Assembly (NCBI GenBank): GCA_964509295.1
Contig: CAZDWS010000002.1
Span: 279,378-343,377 of the forward strand
Length of the DNA: 64,000 nucleotides
Direction of reading: 5' to 3'
Source: JBGSQR01 sp964509295
GTDB taxonomy: Bacteria > Desulfobacterota > Desulfuromonadia > Geobacterales > Pseudopelobacteraceae
How positions within the stretch are numbered: position 1 is the first letter of the stretch; the number at the start of each line of letters is the position of its first letter. A program made the position numbers and the translations under genes. The notes below the pieces were generated by a model. It was not told the origin of the DNA and did no database searches. It saw nothing but the letters and a program-made list of their open reading frames with translations. Positions 25,655-35,445 of the stretch are shown one piece after another.

Positions 25655-28600
25655 TTCTTTCCGATGTATCCATAAAACGACCAATTTTTGCCACGGTAAT
25701 AGTGCTCTCCCTGGTGGTGCTGGGGGTGTTCTCCTATCGCCATCTGTCCGTAGAGATGTTCCCCAATGTGGAATTTCCGGTCATATCGGTGGTGACGGAG
25801 TTTCCCGGCGCTTCACCGGAAACCGTTGAGCGCGAACTGTCCAAGCGGATCGAGGAGGGGGTTAACCAGGTTGCCGGTGTGAAGCATGTCTTTTCCACCT
25901 CACGTGAAGGCGTTTCAACGGTTGTGGTTGAATTCCGCCTGGAGGAGAAGGTCAATGATTCCGCCCAAGAGGTGCGGGCCAAGGTAGCTTCAATTCGCGG
26001 CACCCTGCCGAAAGGGATTGAAGAACCGATCATCCAGAAGCTGGATTTTAACGCCACTCCGGTGGCGTCCCTGGCGGTGCAGTCCAGCAGTATGTCCCCC
26101 CGTGAGCTGACAACCGTTGTGGAAAAAAAGATCAAGAAGCGTTTCGAGAGCGTGGCTGGCGTGGGCAAAGTTGACATGGTCGGCGGCCAGAAACGGGAAA
26201 TCAATGTGGAACTAGACCCGGTCCGGCTCGATTCTCTGGGACTGGGTGTTAATGATGTGGTCAACGGCATCAAGTCTGAAAATACCAACTCGCCTCTGGG
26301 CCGCATTACGCGGGGCACTTCAGAGTACCCGTTAAGAATTGATGGCAAGCCGGAACGGGCCGATCAGTATAGTGAGATGGTTGTTGCCAGCCGTAATAAC
26401 CGCCCCATCAAGCTGGGTGAGATAGCCCGGGTCTCAGATGGCAGCGAAGAAAGGCGAAAGCTGGCTCTGATCAACGGACAGCCGGGCATTGGTTTGGATA
26501 TCTACAAACAGTCCGGCGGAAATCAGGTTGAGCTGGTGGATACGGTCAGAAAGGTGATGGATAAACTGCAAAAGGAACTGCCGCCCGGCGTCACGTTGAC
26601 CATGGTGCGTGACGGCTCGATCATGACCAGAGAATCACTGGCTGATGTCAAAGAAACCCTGGTGATCGGCGGCGTCCTTACCGTGTTGATTGTCTTCTGT
26701 TTTATCAATTCCTGGCGTTCAACCGTTATTACAGGTGTGACGCTGCCGATTTCGGTTATATCAACCTTTATCATCATGAATTCCCTGGGGATGACACTAA
26801 ATGTCATGACCCTGATGGCGCTTTCCCTGGCCATCGGTCTGCTGATTGACGACGCCATTGTTGTGCGTGAAAATATCGTGCGCCATCTGGAAATGGGCAA
26901 GAGCCATATGGAGGCGGCCCGGTTCGGCACGGCCGAGATCGGTCTGGCGGTCTTTGCCACCACCATGTCCATCGTGGCTGTATTTGTTCCGGTGGCTTTC
27001 ATGAAAGGGATCGTGGGGCGTTTTTTCTACCAGTTCGGCATCAGTGTGGCTTTTGCCGTGCTGGTTTCTCTGCTGGTTTCGTTTACCCTGGACCCCATGC
27101 TTTCCTCCCGCTGGCATGATCCGTCCATTCATATGCAGGGGCGGCGCAAGGGAATTGCCGCCCTGCTGGAAAAGTTCAATAACTGGTTTGATACAAACGC
27201 AGACAGGTACAAAAGTCTGATCGGTTGGGCACTGGACCACCGCAAGATTATCATGGGAATAGCCCTGGCTTCTTTTGTAAGCGGAATAGGTATCTTCAGC
27301 ACTCTGGAATCCTCCTTTATGGCGCTCTATGACAAGGGCGAGTTTCAGGTCTCCTTCAAGACCGCACCCGATGCCTCCATGGCGGAGACGGAAAACCGCC
27401 TCAATGAGATACTGAACAGCCTGAAGGATTTTAAGGACATTGACCACACCTATGCCACTATCGGGGCCGGTGACAGTGGTACGGTGCGGGACGGCCTGCT
27501 TTACGTCAAACTGAAAGAGCGTAATACAGGGCGGAAAAACCAGTTTGTGCTGCAGCGCGAGGTGCGTGAACAGTTTTCTAAAATTCCCGGCATCACCTTT
27601 TCAATCGAGGAGGTGGGGCAGATCGGCGGAGCCCAGAAACCGCTCAACGTCAACCTGAAAGGGGATGATCTGGCGGTATTGAAAGATCTGGGGCGGCGTC
27701 TGAAGGATGAACTCTACAAGGTGCCCGGTATTGTGGATATTGCCATGACCCTGGAAAATGACATTCCGGAATACCGTCTGCGGGTGGATCGGGAAAAGGC
27801 GCTCTCTGCCGGTGTGACAACCAACGATATTGTGGGTGCCTTAGGGCGCATGGTCGGCGGCGAAGCTATTTCAACCTATGAGGATGAGGATGGCGATGCT
27901 GTTGATGTGCGTGTCCGTCTGCCCCAGGTGTTGAGACAGAATCAGTCGCAGATTGGCGACTTGAAAATTTCCGTTACAGATACAGGCGGCACTTCCCGAC
28001 TTATACCGCTGTCCAGTCTGACCAGCACCATTGCGGCTGCTTCACCGACAGAAATCAACCGGCGTGACCTGTCGCGTCAGGTTACGGTCAGCGCCAATCT
28101 GGATAACCTGCCCATCGGAACGGCGGTCAAGCATGTGGAGGCAGCTTCACAGCGTATCAATATGCCGCCCGGCTACCGCATTGACCTGTCGGGCGAGGCC
28201 GAGGATATGGCCGAGTCATTCGGCTACATGGGGGAATCACTGCTGCTGGCGGTGCTGTTCGTCTACCTGATTCTGGCCGCCCAGTTTGAATCGTTCTTTG
28301 AGCCGTTTGCCATCATGTTTTCCCTGCCGCTCTCCATTGTCGGCATGGCCGGGATGCTGAAGCTGACCGGCGATACGGTCAATATCATGTCCCTGATCGG
28401 CCTGATCATGCTGATGGGGCTGGTGACTAAAAACGCTATTCTTCTGGTGGACTACGCCAAAGTGCTGCAGTTACGGGACGGTATGAGCAGGCGAGATGCG
28501 GTCATACAGGCAGGACGCACCAGGCTTCGTCCGATCATAATGACGACGCTGGCCATGATTTTCGGCATGATGCCGCTGTTCCTGGCGATCGGTGCCGGTG

Positions 28601-28758
28601 CCGAAATGCGCGCTCCCATGGCCAGGGCCGTTGTGGGCGGTCTGCTGACAGCCACCATGCTGACGCTGCTGGTGGTGCCGGTCATGTATACGGTGATGGA
28701 TGATTTTGGCGGCTGGGTAAAACATAAGTGGAAAGGTGGGGCGGGTAGCCATGATTAA
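25651..28758 (+). CDS. RND efflux pump inner-membrane transporter (HAE1/AcrB type)
   Basis: A 1035-residue proton-driven multidrug-type exporter. The N-terminus (MILSDVSIKRPIFATVIVLS) is typical of the family; two periplasmic porter domains lie between TM1-TM2 and TM7-TM8. TM4 carries the proton-relay acidic pair (SLAIGLLIDDAIVVRENIVR), and the C-terminal half has LIGLIMLMGLVTKNAILLVD with the conserved Lys and the family motif GRTRLRPIIMTTLAMIFGMM. Length is normal. Middle gene of a three-gene operon (adaptor, pump, outer-membrane channel). The substrate cannot be inferred; the subgroup resembles MdtB/MexF-like and CusA-distant pumps without heavy-metal Met motifs. Confidence 0.95.
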   Translation: MILSDVSIKRPIFATVIVLSLVVLGVFSYRHLSVEMFPNVEFPVISVVTEFPGASPETVERELSKRIEEGVNQVAGVKHVFSTSREGVSTVVVEFRLEEKVNDSAQEVRAKVASIRGTLPKGIEEPIIQKLDFNATPVASLAVQSSSMSPRELTTVVEKKIKKRFESVAGVGKVDMVGGQKREINVELDPVRLDSLGLGVNDVVNGIKSENTNSPLGRITRGTSEYPLRIDGKPERADQYSEMVVASRNNRPIKLGEIARVSDGSEERRKLALINGQPGIGLDIYKQSGGNQVELVDTVRKVMDKLQKELPPGVTLTMVRDGSIMTRESLADVKETLVIGGVLTVLIVFCFINSWRSTVITGVTLPISVISTFIIMNSLGMTLNVMTLMALSLAIGLLIDDAIVVRENIVRHLEMGKSHMEAARFGTAEIGLAVFATTMSIVAVFVPVAFMKGIVGRFFYQFGISVAFAVLVSLLVSFTLDPMLSSRWHDPSIHMQGRRKGIAALLEKFNNWFDTNADRYKSLIGWALDHRKIIMGIALASFVSGIGIFSTLESSFMALYDKGEFQVSFKTAPDASMAETENRLNEILNSLKDFKDIDHTYATIGAGDSGTVRDGLLYVKLKERNTGRKNQFVLQREVREQFSKIPGITFSIEEVGQIGGAQKPLNVNLKGDDLAVLKDLGRRLKDELYKVPGIVDIAMTLENDIPEYRLRVDREKALSAGVTTNDIVGALGRMVGGEAISTYEDEDGDAVDVRVRLPQVLRQNQSQIGDLKISVTDTGGTSRLIPLSSLTSTIAAASPTEINRRDLSRQVTVSANLDNLPIGTAVKHVEAASQRINMPPGYRIDLSGEAEDMAESFGYMGESLLLAVLFVYLILAAQFESFFEPFAIMFSLPLSIVGMAGMLKLTGDTVNIMSLIGLIMLMGLVTKNAILLVDYAKVLQLRDGMSRRDAVIQAGRTRLRPIIMTTLAMIFGMMPLFLAIGAGAEMRAPMARAVVGGLLTATMLTLLVVPVMYTVMDDFGGWVKHKWKGGAGSHD

Positions 28759-30061
28759 AGTGATTACATCAATATTGCTGTTTTTAATCTGCCTGCCGCT
28801 TTTCAGCCCGGTTGTGCATGCCTCTGAGACCCGTATGCTGACCCTGGATCAGGCTCTTTCCATAGCCATGGAGAAGAACCGCAATATTGCCAAAGCCAGG
28901 GAGTACGGTAAATATGTGCAGGGCCGATATGTGGAGGAACGTTCGGCCGCCTTGCCGCAGCTATCCCTGAACGGTGCATCATCCTATAGTCTGGATGAAA
29001 GTCAGAAGGCGCTGATGGGAGTGGCACCTAAACAGTTTTACCAGACTATTGAACTATCGGTTTCCCAGCCGCTGTTCACCTGGGGCAAGATCGGAGCGGC
29101 TGTGCGGGCGGCGGAAGTGGGGCTGAAAACAGCCGATGAGCAGCTGCGGCTGTATCGTCAGGCGGCCTGGCGTGATGTGTCCACCCAGTTTTACGATGTG
29201 CTGCTATCAAGGGAACTGCACCAGTTGGCCAAAGAAAACCTGGCCCAGAAAAAGCGGCTACTTGATGAGGCGCAGCGCAAATATGATTCCGGTGTGGCAA
29301 CGGATTATGATGTGCTGGCCGCCCAGGTGGCTGTAAAAAATGCGCTCCCCGAAACCATCAGAACCGAGAATGCAATCCGTACGGCACGGGAAAAACTGCG
29401 CTTTTTACTGGCCCTGGATGGGCAGGATATTGATGTGAGCGGTTCACTGGCAATCGCTGCGGAAAATATCAAAACCTACGAAGAAGCCTTTGAGATCGCC
29501 TCCAAAAAGAGGCCGGAACTGTCGGACCTGCAGCTGCGGGTCGGCATCTATAAGGAACTGGTCACCATTGCAAAAAGCAATAATAAACCCAGGCTGGACC
29601 TGAAAGGGGGCGGAGGGTGGCGCTGGCTGGATGTTTCATCACCGGCATTGAATCAGTCCGATAACGGTGCTGCCTGGAGTGTGGGCGTTTATCTGAGTTT
29701 CCCGTTCTTTGACGGACTCAAGACCAGCGGCCTGGTGACCCAGGCGGAAAGCGATCTGAAAACCAAGCAGATTGAGGTGTCCAGCCAGCTGGACGCCATT
29801 GCCCTGGAAGTCCGCACAGCCGGTAATGCGGTCAAGGAGTCGGGCGAGATCGTGCAGGCGCTTGGCGGTACGGTAAAACAGGCGGAGCGGCTGCTGCAGA
29901 TGGCGGAAAAGGGGTACGAGTACGGAGTAAAGATCAGGCTGGAAGTGGATGACGCCCAGCTGAACCTGATACAGGCCAGGAGCAATCTGGCCCGTTCACA
30001 GCGTGATTACCGGGTGGCGCTGGTTAATTGTCAGTGGGCCATGGGGGTGGCCGGGGAGTAG
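28751..30061 (+). CDS. TolC-like outer membrane efflux protein
   Basis: A 436-residue outer-membrane factor completing the tripartite pump. Signal peptide at residues 1-24 (ending PVVHA). The repeated helix-rich halves of the TolC fold are visible (LTLDQALSIAMEKNRNIAKA; later YEEAFEIASKKRPELSDLQL). The ATG at 28751 overlaps the pump gene by 8 bases and follows GGTGGGGCGGG; a GTG 15 bases upstream is less likely since the signal peptide begins at MIKVITSILL. The gene ends two bases before the convergent small gene at 30063. Confidence 0.92.
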   Translation: MIKVITSILLFLICLPLFSPVVHASETRMLTLDQALSIAMEKNRNIAKAREYGKYVQGRYVEERSAALPQLSLNGASSYSLDESQKALMGVAPKQFYQTIELSVSQPLFTWGKIGAAVRAAEVGLKTADEQLRLYRQAAWRDVSTQFYDVLLSRELHQLAKENLAQKKRLLDEAQRKYDSGVATDYDVLAAQVAVKNALPETIRTENAIRTAREKLRFLLALDGQDIDVSGSLAIAAENIKTYEEAFEIASKKRPELSDLQLRVGIYKELVTIAKSNNKPRLDLKGGGGWRWLDVSSPALNQSDNGAAWSVGVYLSFPFFDGLKTSGLVTQAESDLKTKQIEVSSQLDAIALEVRTAGNAVKESGEIVQALGGTVKQAERLLQMAEKGYEYGVKIRLEVDDAQLNLIQARSNLARSQRDYRVALVNCQWAMGVAGE

Positions 30062-30062
30062 G

Positions 30063-30269
30063 TTACCAGTATTTCTTTGGCGGTTCTGTTTTGCCGACCA
30101 GCACAATATAGCCGTCAATAACCTTGAACATGTCACCAACCTCGTTGGTCCAGGCATCGCCCTCTTCCAGCGGCGAAGGAACTTCGCGCTTGCCCAGATA
30201 AACCTCTTCATCGTCGATATAGGCGAACCATTCCAGGCTGCCGGTCATCCAGATTTTGCTATTGAGCAT
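30063..30269 (-). CDS. Small acidic protein of unknown function in the polyamine operon
   Basis: A 68-residue soluble protein with no family I recognise. It is rich in acidic and aromatic residues (SLEWFAYIDDEEVYLGK; AWTNEVGDMFKVIDGYIVLV), which suggests a small beta-barrel-like fold. AGGAG lies about 8 bases before the ATG and it starts 18 bases after the nspC stop, so it should be co-transcribed with the polyamine genes. It could be a regulator or stability factor for a polyamine enzyme, but this is only positional. It converges with the TolC-like gene with no room for a terminator. Confidence 0.7.
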   Translation of the reverse strand: MLNSKIWMTGSLEWFAYIDDEEVYLGKREVPSPLEEGDAWTNEVGDMFKVIDGYIVLVGKTEPPKKYW

Positions 30270-30287
30270 AAATATAACTCCTAAAAA

Positions 30288-31442
30288 CTAGGATAGTTTC
30301 GCTTTGAAATCCGGATAACTGAAACTGCGCTTCACATCCAGCTTGCCGGTTTCCGGTTCATAGGTGCAGATGGCCGGGTGCTGGATACCATTGAAGGTGG
30401 TTGTCTTGACCATGGTGTAGTGTGACATGTCCAGGAAGGCCAGGCGGTCACCGGGTTGGAGCTGCTTTTCAAAAGACCAGTCGCCGATGATGTCGCCGGC
30501 CAGGCAGGATGGCCCACCCAGTCTGTAGGTATGGGCTTTCTCGCCCGCGTCGTAACCGTACTTGATGCCGGGGCGGTAGGGCATTTCCAGGATGTCCGGC
30601 ATGTGGCAGGTGGCTGATACGTCCAGAATGGCAATATCCATCTCGTTGTGAACCACATCAAGTACTTCACTGACCAGAATGCCGGTGCCAATGGCAATGG
30701 CCTCGCCCGGTTCCAGGTAGACTTCCAGATCGTATTTATCCCGGAAATATTTGACCAGCTCCACCAATCCGTCGATGTCGTAGCCTTCACGGGTGATGTG
30801 GTGACCGCCACCCAGATTAAGCCATTTCATCTGGGGCAGCAGGTGGCCGAACTTCTCTTCAAAAACCGTGGCTGTACGTTGCAGTGGTTCGAACAGCTGT
30901 TCGCAGAGAGTGTGGAAGTGCAGTCCGTCAACGCCTGCCAGAGAGCGTCCGTCAAATTCCGCCAGTGGTATTCCCAGACGAGAGCATGGTGCGCAGGGGT
31001 CGTAGATGGCCGTGTGACCTTCCGTATGTTCCGGATTGACCCGCAGGCCGATGGATACGCGCCCCTGTTCCTTCTCCCATAACGGACGAAAACGCTCCAG
31101 CTGGTTGAAGGAGTTGAAGACCAGGTGGTTGGAAATCTGCAGCAGTTCTACAACATCGCTTTCCTTGAAGGCTGCGGCAAAGGAGTGGATTTCGCCGCCG
31201 AATTCTTCATATCCCAGTCGTGCTTCCCAGGGAGAGCTGGCGCAGACCCCCTGAAGGGTCTGGCGGATCAACGGAAAAACGCTCCACATGGAAAAGGCTT
31301 TCATGGCCATCAGGATCTTGGCGCCGCTCCGTTTTTGCACATCATCCAGAATCGCCAGGTTGTGGCGCAAGCGCCCCAGGTCAACCACGTAGGCAGGGGA
31401 GGGGGATAGTTGTATGATTTTGTCTATGTCGATACCGGTCAT
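30288..31442 (-). CDS. nspC: Carboxynorspermidine decarboxylase
   Basis: PLP-dependent decarboxylase of the alanine-racemase-fold group that removes CO2 from carboxynorspermidine or carboxyspermidine, giving norspermidine or spermidine. It has 384 residues from the ATG at 31442. The frame continues 12 codons upstream, but AAGAG stands before MTGIDIDKI. The PLP lysine is in ILMAMKAFSMW (about residue 46). Other marks are the glycine-rich phosphate loop WLNLGGGHHITREGYD, GLHFHTLCEQ, and the Cys/Asp active-site segment ISATCHMPDILEMPYRPG-like near the middle. It follows the carboxynorspermidine dehydrogenase gene. Confidence 0.93.
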   Translation of the reverse strand: MTGIDIDKIIQLSPSPAYVVDLGRLRHNLAILDDVQKRSGAKILMAMKAFSMWSVFPLIRQTLQGVCASSPWEARLGYEEFGGEIHSFAAAFKESDVVELLQISNHLVFNSFNQLERFRPLWEKEQGRVSIGLRVNPEHTEGHTAIYDPCAPCSRLGIPLAEFDGRSLAGVDGLHFHTLCEQLFEPLQRTATVFEEKFGHLLPQMKWLNLGGGHHITREGYDIDGLVELVKYFRDKYDLEVYLEPGEAIAIGTGILVSEVLDVVHNEMDIAILDVSATCHMPDILEMPYRPGIKYGYDAGEKAHTYRLGGPSCLAGDIIGDWSFEKQLQPGDRLAFLDMSHYTMVKTTTFNGIQHPAICTYEPETGKLDVKRSFSYPDFKAKLS

Positions 31443-31535
31443 AAGTTGCTCTTTGGAAGTGAAATGTTGAACGGGCAACCATATGGCTGCCCGTTCTCTG
31501 TTATGGATAAAGTTTTACTGAAAAGTATAGCTTCA

Positions 31536-32732
31536 TTATAATTCCGGCCATTCTCCGCCGTCAACCACTACGGTCGGCAAGCCCATGGGTCCCAGTACAT
31601 CCAGGAACAGTTCCGGATCAAATTGTTCCATGTTGAAAACGCCTGCTCCGCGCCATTTGTTGGTCAGCATCATCAATGCACCAACAACGGCAGGAACGCC
31701 GGTTGTGTAGCTGATGGCCTGTGACATGACCTCTTTGTAGCAGGCCTCATGGTCGCAGATGTTGTAGATATAAACCTGCTTGCGCTTGCCGTCTTTGATG
31801 CCGCGTGCAATCACGCCAATGCAGGTCTTACCTTTGGTTAGCGGTCCCAGACTGCCCGGATCAGGCAAAAGCGCCTTGAGGAACTGGATAGGCACTATTT
31901 TCTGGCCGTTGAATTCCACTTCGTCAATGCGGGTCATGCCCACATTCTGCAGCACTTCCAGATGCTTGAGGTAGTTGTCCGAAAAGGTCATCCAGAACTG
32001 GGCCTTCTTGATGGTCGGGATGTGCTTGACCAGGGACTCCATCTCCTCATGGTAGAGGCGGTAAATATTCATCGGTCCAATGCCTTCCGGGAAATCAAAG
32101 ACGCGTTTGGTTGAGAGCGGTGCGCTTTCAACAAACTCGCCGTTTTCCCAGTGGCGGCAGGTGGCGGTGACTTCGCGGATATTGATTTCAGGATTGAAGT
32201 TGGTGGCAAACGGCTGGCCGTGAGATCCGGCATTGGCGTCGATGATGTCCAGTTCCTGAATTTCATCCAGGTACTTTTTGGCGGCCAGGGCGGTGTAAAC
32301 ATTGGTAACGCCCGGATCAAAACCGGAGCCCAACAGTGCCATCAGCCCCTTTTCCTTGAAACGCTCCTGATAGGCCCACTGCCAGGAATATTCAAATTTG
32401 GCTGTTTCCAGCGGCTCATAGTTGGCCGTATCCAGATAATCCACACCTGTTTCCAGGCAGGCATCCATGATGGTCAGGTCCTGGTAGGGGAGGGCCACAT
32501 TGATGACCAGCTTGGGCTGCTCCTGTTTGATCAGTGTAACCAGTTCCGGCACATTGTCGGCATTTACCTGGGCGGTTTTGATTGGTGATTTTATCTGGGC
32601 GGCAATGGCGTCGCATTTTGATTTGGTTCTGGAGGCCAGGGTAATTTCAGTTATAACGTCTTTAGCCTGGGCGCATTTATGGGTAACGACCTGTCCTACG
32701 CCGCCTGCTCCGATAATTAGTACTTTGCTCAT
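31536..32732 (-). CDS. Carboxynorspermidine/carboxyspermidine dehydrogenase (saccharopine dehydrogenase family)
   Basis: NAD(P)H-dependent enzyme of 398 residues that reductively condenses aspartate semialdehyde with a diamine (diaminopropane or putrescine) to carboxynorspermidine or carboxyspermidine. N-terminal Rossmann motif VLIIGAGGVGQVVTHKCAQ, then the family segments NVALPYQDLTIMDACLETGV and DYLDTANYEP, and GSGFDPGVTNVYTALAAKK. AGGAAGGTGA gives a strong ribosome binding site. It lies between speA and nspC, the expected partner. Saccharopine dehydrogenase proper is excluded mainly by context. Which diamine is used cannot be read from sequence. Confidence 0.93.
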   Translation of the reverse strand: MSKVLIIGAGGVGQVVTHKCAQAKDVITEITLASRTKSKCDAIAAQIKSPIKTAQVNADNVPELVTLIKQEQPKLVINVALPYQDLTIMDACLETGVDYLDTANYEPLETAKFEYSWQWAYQERFKEKGLMALLGSGFDPGVTNVYTALAAKKYLDEIQELDIIDANAGSHGQPFATNFNPEINIREVTATCRHWENGEFVESAPLSTKRVFDFPEGIGPMNIYRLYHEEMESLVKHIPTIKKAQFWMTFSDNYLKHLEVLQNVGMTRIDEVEFNGQKIVPIQFLKALLPDPGSLGPLTKGKTCIGVIARGIKDGKRKQVYIYNICDHEACYKEVMSQAISYTTGVPAVVGALMMLTNKWRGAGVFNMEQFDPELFLDVLGPMGLPTVVVDGGEWPEL

Positions 32733-32832
32733 AATTCACCTTCCTGAATCTGATATAAATAAAACTGATTGTAATCGTTCTGATTTCGAAATCAATTAAT
32801 GTAACATTACAGTAACATTAATTTTGTGTAAA

Positions 32833-34740
32833 TTAATCTCCGAAGTAGGTATATCCAAGCAGCGTCTTGTCCAGCAATTCAATAAAGTGGCTGCTCTCCT
32901 CAATGGAGATCTTCTTGGATGCCACACTTTTCTCCAGGTTGTCGCGGACATGCTTGAGAATCTCCGGTCCCTTGTACTGGACATATTTCAGCGTTTCCCA
33001 GGTGGCGTCACCATTGATGACCGTGTCGATCATGTACCCGGTCTTCTTGTTAAATGTGATGTGCACGGCGTTGGTGTCACCGAACAGGTTGTGCAGGTCA
33101 CCCAGAATTTCCTGATAGGCTCCGATCAGGAAAAAGCCGATGTAATAGTCTTCGTCTTTCCTGAGTTTGTGCAGCGGCAGCGACTTTGCGCGTCCGTTTT
33201 CACCAACGAAACTGGTGATCTCGCCGTCCGAATCGCAGGTGATGTCGGCGATGGAGGCCATGACATCCGGTTTCTGGTTCAGTCTCTGGATCGGCATAAT
33301 CGGGAACAGTTGGTCAATGGCCCATGAGTCCGGAATGGACTGGAACAGAGAAAAGTTGGCAAAATAGGTTTGCCTCATGTGCAGTTGGAAGTTCTGCAGC
33401 TCTTCCGGTATGGGCTTGATTTTTTCCACAATGCTGTTGATTTTGCGGATGATTTTTGAGTAAAGCCATTCTGCAATGGCGCGGTCATTCAGTGTCAGAT
33501 ACCCCAGATTGAACAGGCTGACAGCCTCGTTGATCAACTGCAGGGTGTCGTGGTAATCCTCGCGCAACGAATAGCGGTCGATGCTTTTGAAAATGTCCTG
33601 CAGCTTCCTGACTGTCGGTGCGATTTTTTCGGACTCAGCCAGCATCTCTTCAAAATCCGGCATCAGGTTCTGGGTGTTGGTGTTGAGGACGTTGGTCACC
33701 ATAACGGAATAGTGGGCAACAGTTGCCCGACCCGATTCGGAGATGATGTTGGGGCATTCCACACCTGCTTCGTCGCAGATATTCTTGATCTGGTAGATTA
33801 CGTCGTTGGCGTACTCTTCAATCGTATAGTTGACGCTGGAAAAATAGCTGGATTTGGAACCGTCGTAATCCACGCCGAGGCCACCGCCGATGTCAAGGTA
33901 TTCAATGTTTACACCCATCTTGCGTATTTCGCAGTAGATGCGGGCGCCTTCGATCAGCGCCGATTTGATTTTGTCGATTTTGGTGATCTGGCTGCCGATA
34001 TGTGAATGAAGCAGCTTTACACATTCAAGCATGTCATGTTCTTTCAACAGCCGGATTGCGGCGATCATCTCGGTCATGCGCAGACCGAATTTGGCATCTT
34101 CACCACCGGAAGTGGCCCATTTGCCGGTTCCCTTGGAAGAAAGTTTGACGCGGATGCCGAGAATGGGGCGGATGCCGGTGCGCTTTGACAGCTCAATGAT
34201 CTTTTCCAGCTCAAAAAGCTTTTCAATGACTATGGTAATATTGTAGCCGATTTTGGTGGCATAGAGAACCGTCTCAATATACTCTGAATCCTTATAGCCG
34301 TTGCAGATGATCGGCAGGCCATTGCCGGTGGAAATTGAGATAGCTGCTACCAGTTCCGGCTTGGAACCGACCTCCAGGCCGATGTTGTAGCGCTTGCCAT
34401 AGGAGGCGATGGCTTCTACAACCTGGCGCTGCTGGTTGACCTTGATCGGATAGAATGTCTGGTATTTGGCCGGATAGGCGTTTTCGGTAATAGCACTTTT
34501 GAAAACCCTGTTGATGCTGGCAATTCGGCCCTGCAGAACGTCCATGAAGCGGAGCAGGACCGGTGGTTTTATCTTGCGTTTGATCAGGTCGTCCATCAAA
34601 ACCCGCATGTCGATGGAGTTTTTGGAGTTTGAAGAGGGATGGACACACATGTTGCCTTTTTTGTTGATAGAAAAAAGATCGGCACCCCAGTTGTCCATGT
34701 TGTATATCTTGGCGGAGTCAATTGTTGACCAGCGTTCCAT
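32833..34740 (-). CDS. speA: Biosynthetic arginine decarboxylase
   Basis: PLP enzyme of 635 residues turning arginine into agmatine, the entry to polyamine synthesis here. The PLP lysine is in YQTFYPIKVNQQRQVVEAIA (about residue 100). Other family marks are GLEVGSKPEL, LHSHIGSQITKI, EYLDIGGGLGVDYDGS, and near the C-terminus the Cys/Asp active-site region with DITCDSDGEI. MERW at 34740 is preferred to the ATG six bases earlier because GGAG then sits six bases upstream. First gene of the minus-strand run speA, carboxynorspermidine dehydrogenase, nspC and a small unknown. Agmatine-to-putrescine enzymes are not in this window. Confidence 0.95.
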   Translation of the reverse strand: MERWSTIDSAKIYNMDNWGADLFSINKKGNMCVHPSSNSKNSIDMRVLMDDLIKRKIKPPVLLRFMDVLQGRIASINRVFKSAITENAYPAKYQTFYPIKVNQQRQVVEAIASYGKRYNIGLEVGSKPELVAAISISTGNGLPIICNGYKDSEYIETVLYATKIGYNITIVIEKLFELEKIIELSKRTGIRPILGIRVKLSSKGTGKWATSGGEDAKFGLRMTEMIAAIRLLKEHDMLECVKLLHSHIGSQITKIDKIKSALIEGARIYCEIRKMGVNIEYLDIGGGLGVDYDGSKSSYFSSVNYTIEEYANDVIYQIKNICDEAGVECPNIISESGRATVAHYSVMVTNVLNTNTQNLMPDFEEMLAESEKIAPTVRKLQDIFKSIDRYSLREDYHDTLQLINEAVSLFNLGYLTLNDRAIAEWLYSKIIRKINSIVEKIKPIPEELQNFQLHMRQTYFANFSLFQSIPDSWAIDQLFPIMPIQRLNQKPDVMASIADITCDSDGEITSFVGENGRAKSLPLHKLRKDEDYYIGFFLIGAYQEILGDLHNLFGDTNAVHITFNKKTGYMIDTVINGDATWETLKYVQYKGPEILKHVRDNLEKSVASKKISIEESSHFIELLDKTLLGYTYFGD

Positions 34741-35007
34741 AGGCATCTCCAGCTAAATACTAAAAATAAAATACCCTTCTCAATAAGGAAGGGACGCTTC
34801 TACTCAACTGCAGACAATATTAAATTTCATGCAGTACGTATAAATGGTTAAAAATATCGTGCAATAGTGCTCCTATGTCAATTGTTATTTATAATCCTTA
34901 TTGTAAATTAGGTTCAGTCAAACTTGACAATGGCGTCAGGAATGATTAAATCATTTATGTGACTAAATAAAATCTCCACCACTATTTCAGACGAATGGAT
35001 ACATGCC
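34741..35007. other. Divergent intergenic region between speA and hsp20
   Basis: AT-rich. It holds a short stem-loop (CCCTTC/GAAGGG, 34774-34793) that would lie in the speA leader, and a plus-strand promoter candidate at 34924-34952. No coding frame is credible. Confidence 0.55.
34924..34952 (+). promoter_or_regulatory. Candidate promoter for hsp20-lon operon
   Basis: TTGACA (34924-34929), 17-base spacer, TAAATC (34947-34952). The -35 is perfect and the -10 is weak. I saw no clear heat-shock sigma-32 box or CIRCE inverted repeat. Confidence 0.45.
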
Positions 35008-35445
35008 ATGCCACGTTATTCAGGCAAGAAACCGCACCATCGTGAAATTCTAAGCCGCCAGGTTGGTGAGATCAAAAGCCTTTTGCATGTTCTGGAGATG
35101 CGGGATGATCTGGATGAATCAGAGAATCGTCCCCGGATGGATATGTATGAAACGGATGTAGAGATCGTTCTGGAATTTGATCTGCCCGGTTTCAGGCTGG
35201 AAGATATCAGTTTGAATATGTGTGGGATCACGTTAACACTTGATGCCCATAAGCCGAGAGAGCTGGTTGAAGGGCGTTTTGTCTGCATGGAACGCAGTTT
35301 TGGTCATTTTCAATATGCAGTACAGATTCCGGGCAGTGTAAATATGTGCTCAATAAATGCTGAATACCGTCTGGGGGTTTTGCGCGTTAAATGCCCAAAA
35401 ACCTGTGGTATACAGATACCGATAAAGGAGATCACAGTTGAGTGA
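35008..35445 (+). CDS. Hsp20/alpha-crystallin family small heat shock protein
   Basis: A 145-residue ATP-independent chaperone. Its alpha-crystallin domain covers about residues 45-140, with MDMYETDVEIVLEFDLPGFR, LEDISLNMCGITLTLDAHK and the ending FGVLRVKCPK-like strand (LGVLRVKCP). The N-terminal arm is short and basic. The 3' end overlaps the TTG start of lon by 8 bases, so holdase and protease are translationally coupled. Confidence 0.9.
   Translation: MPRYSGKKPHHREILSRQVGEIKSLLHVLEMRDDLDESENRPRMDMYETDVEIVLEFDLPGFRLEDISLNMCGITLTLDAHKPRELVEGRFVCMERSFGHFQYAVQIPGSVNMCSINAEYRLGVLRVKCPKTCGIQIPIKEITVE

Noticed and set aside
34774..34793. Attenuator or riboswitch in the speA leader
   Set aside because: Only a six-base stem with an eight-base loop is visible, too weak and without a T-tract or known aptamer.
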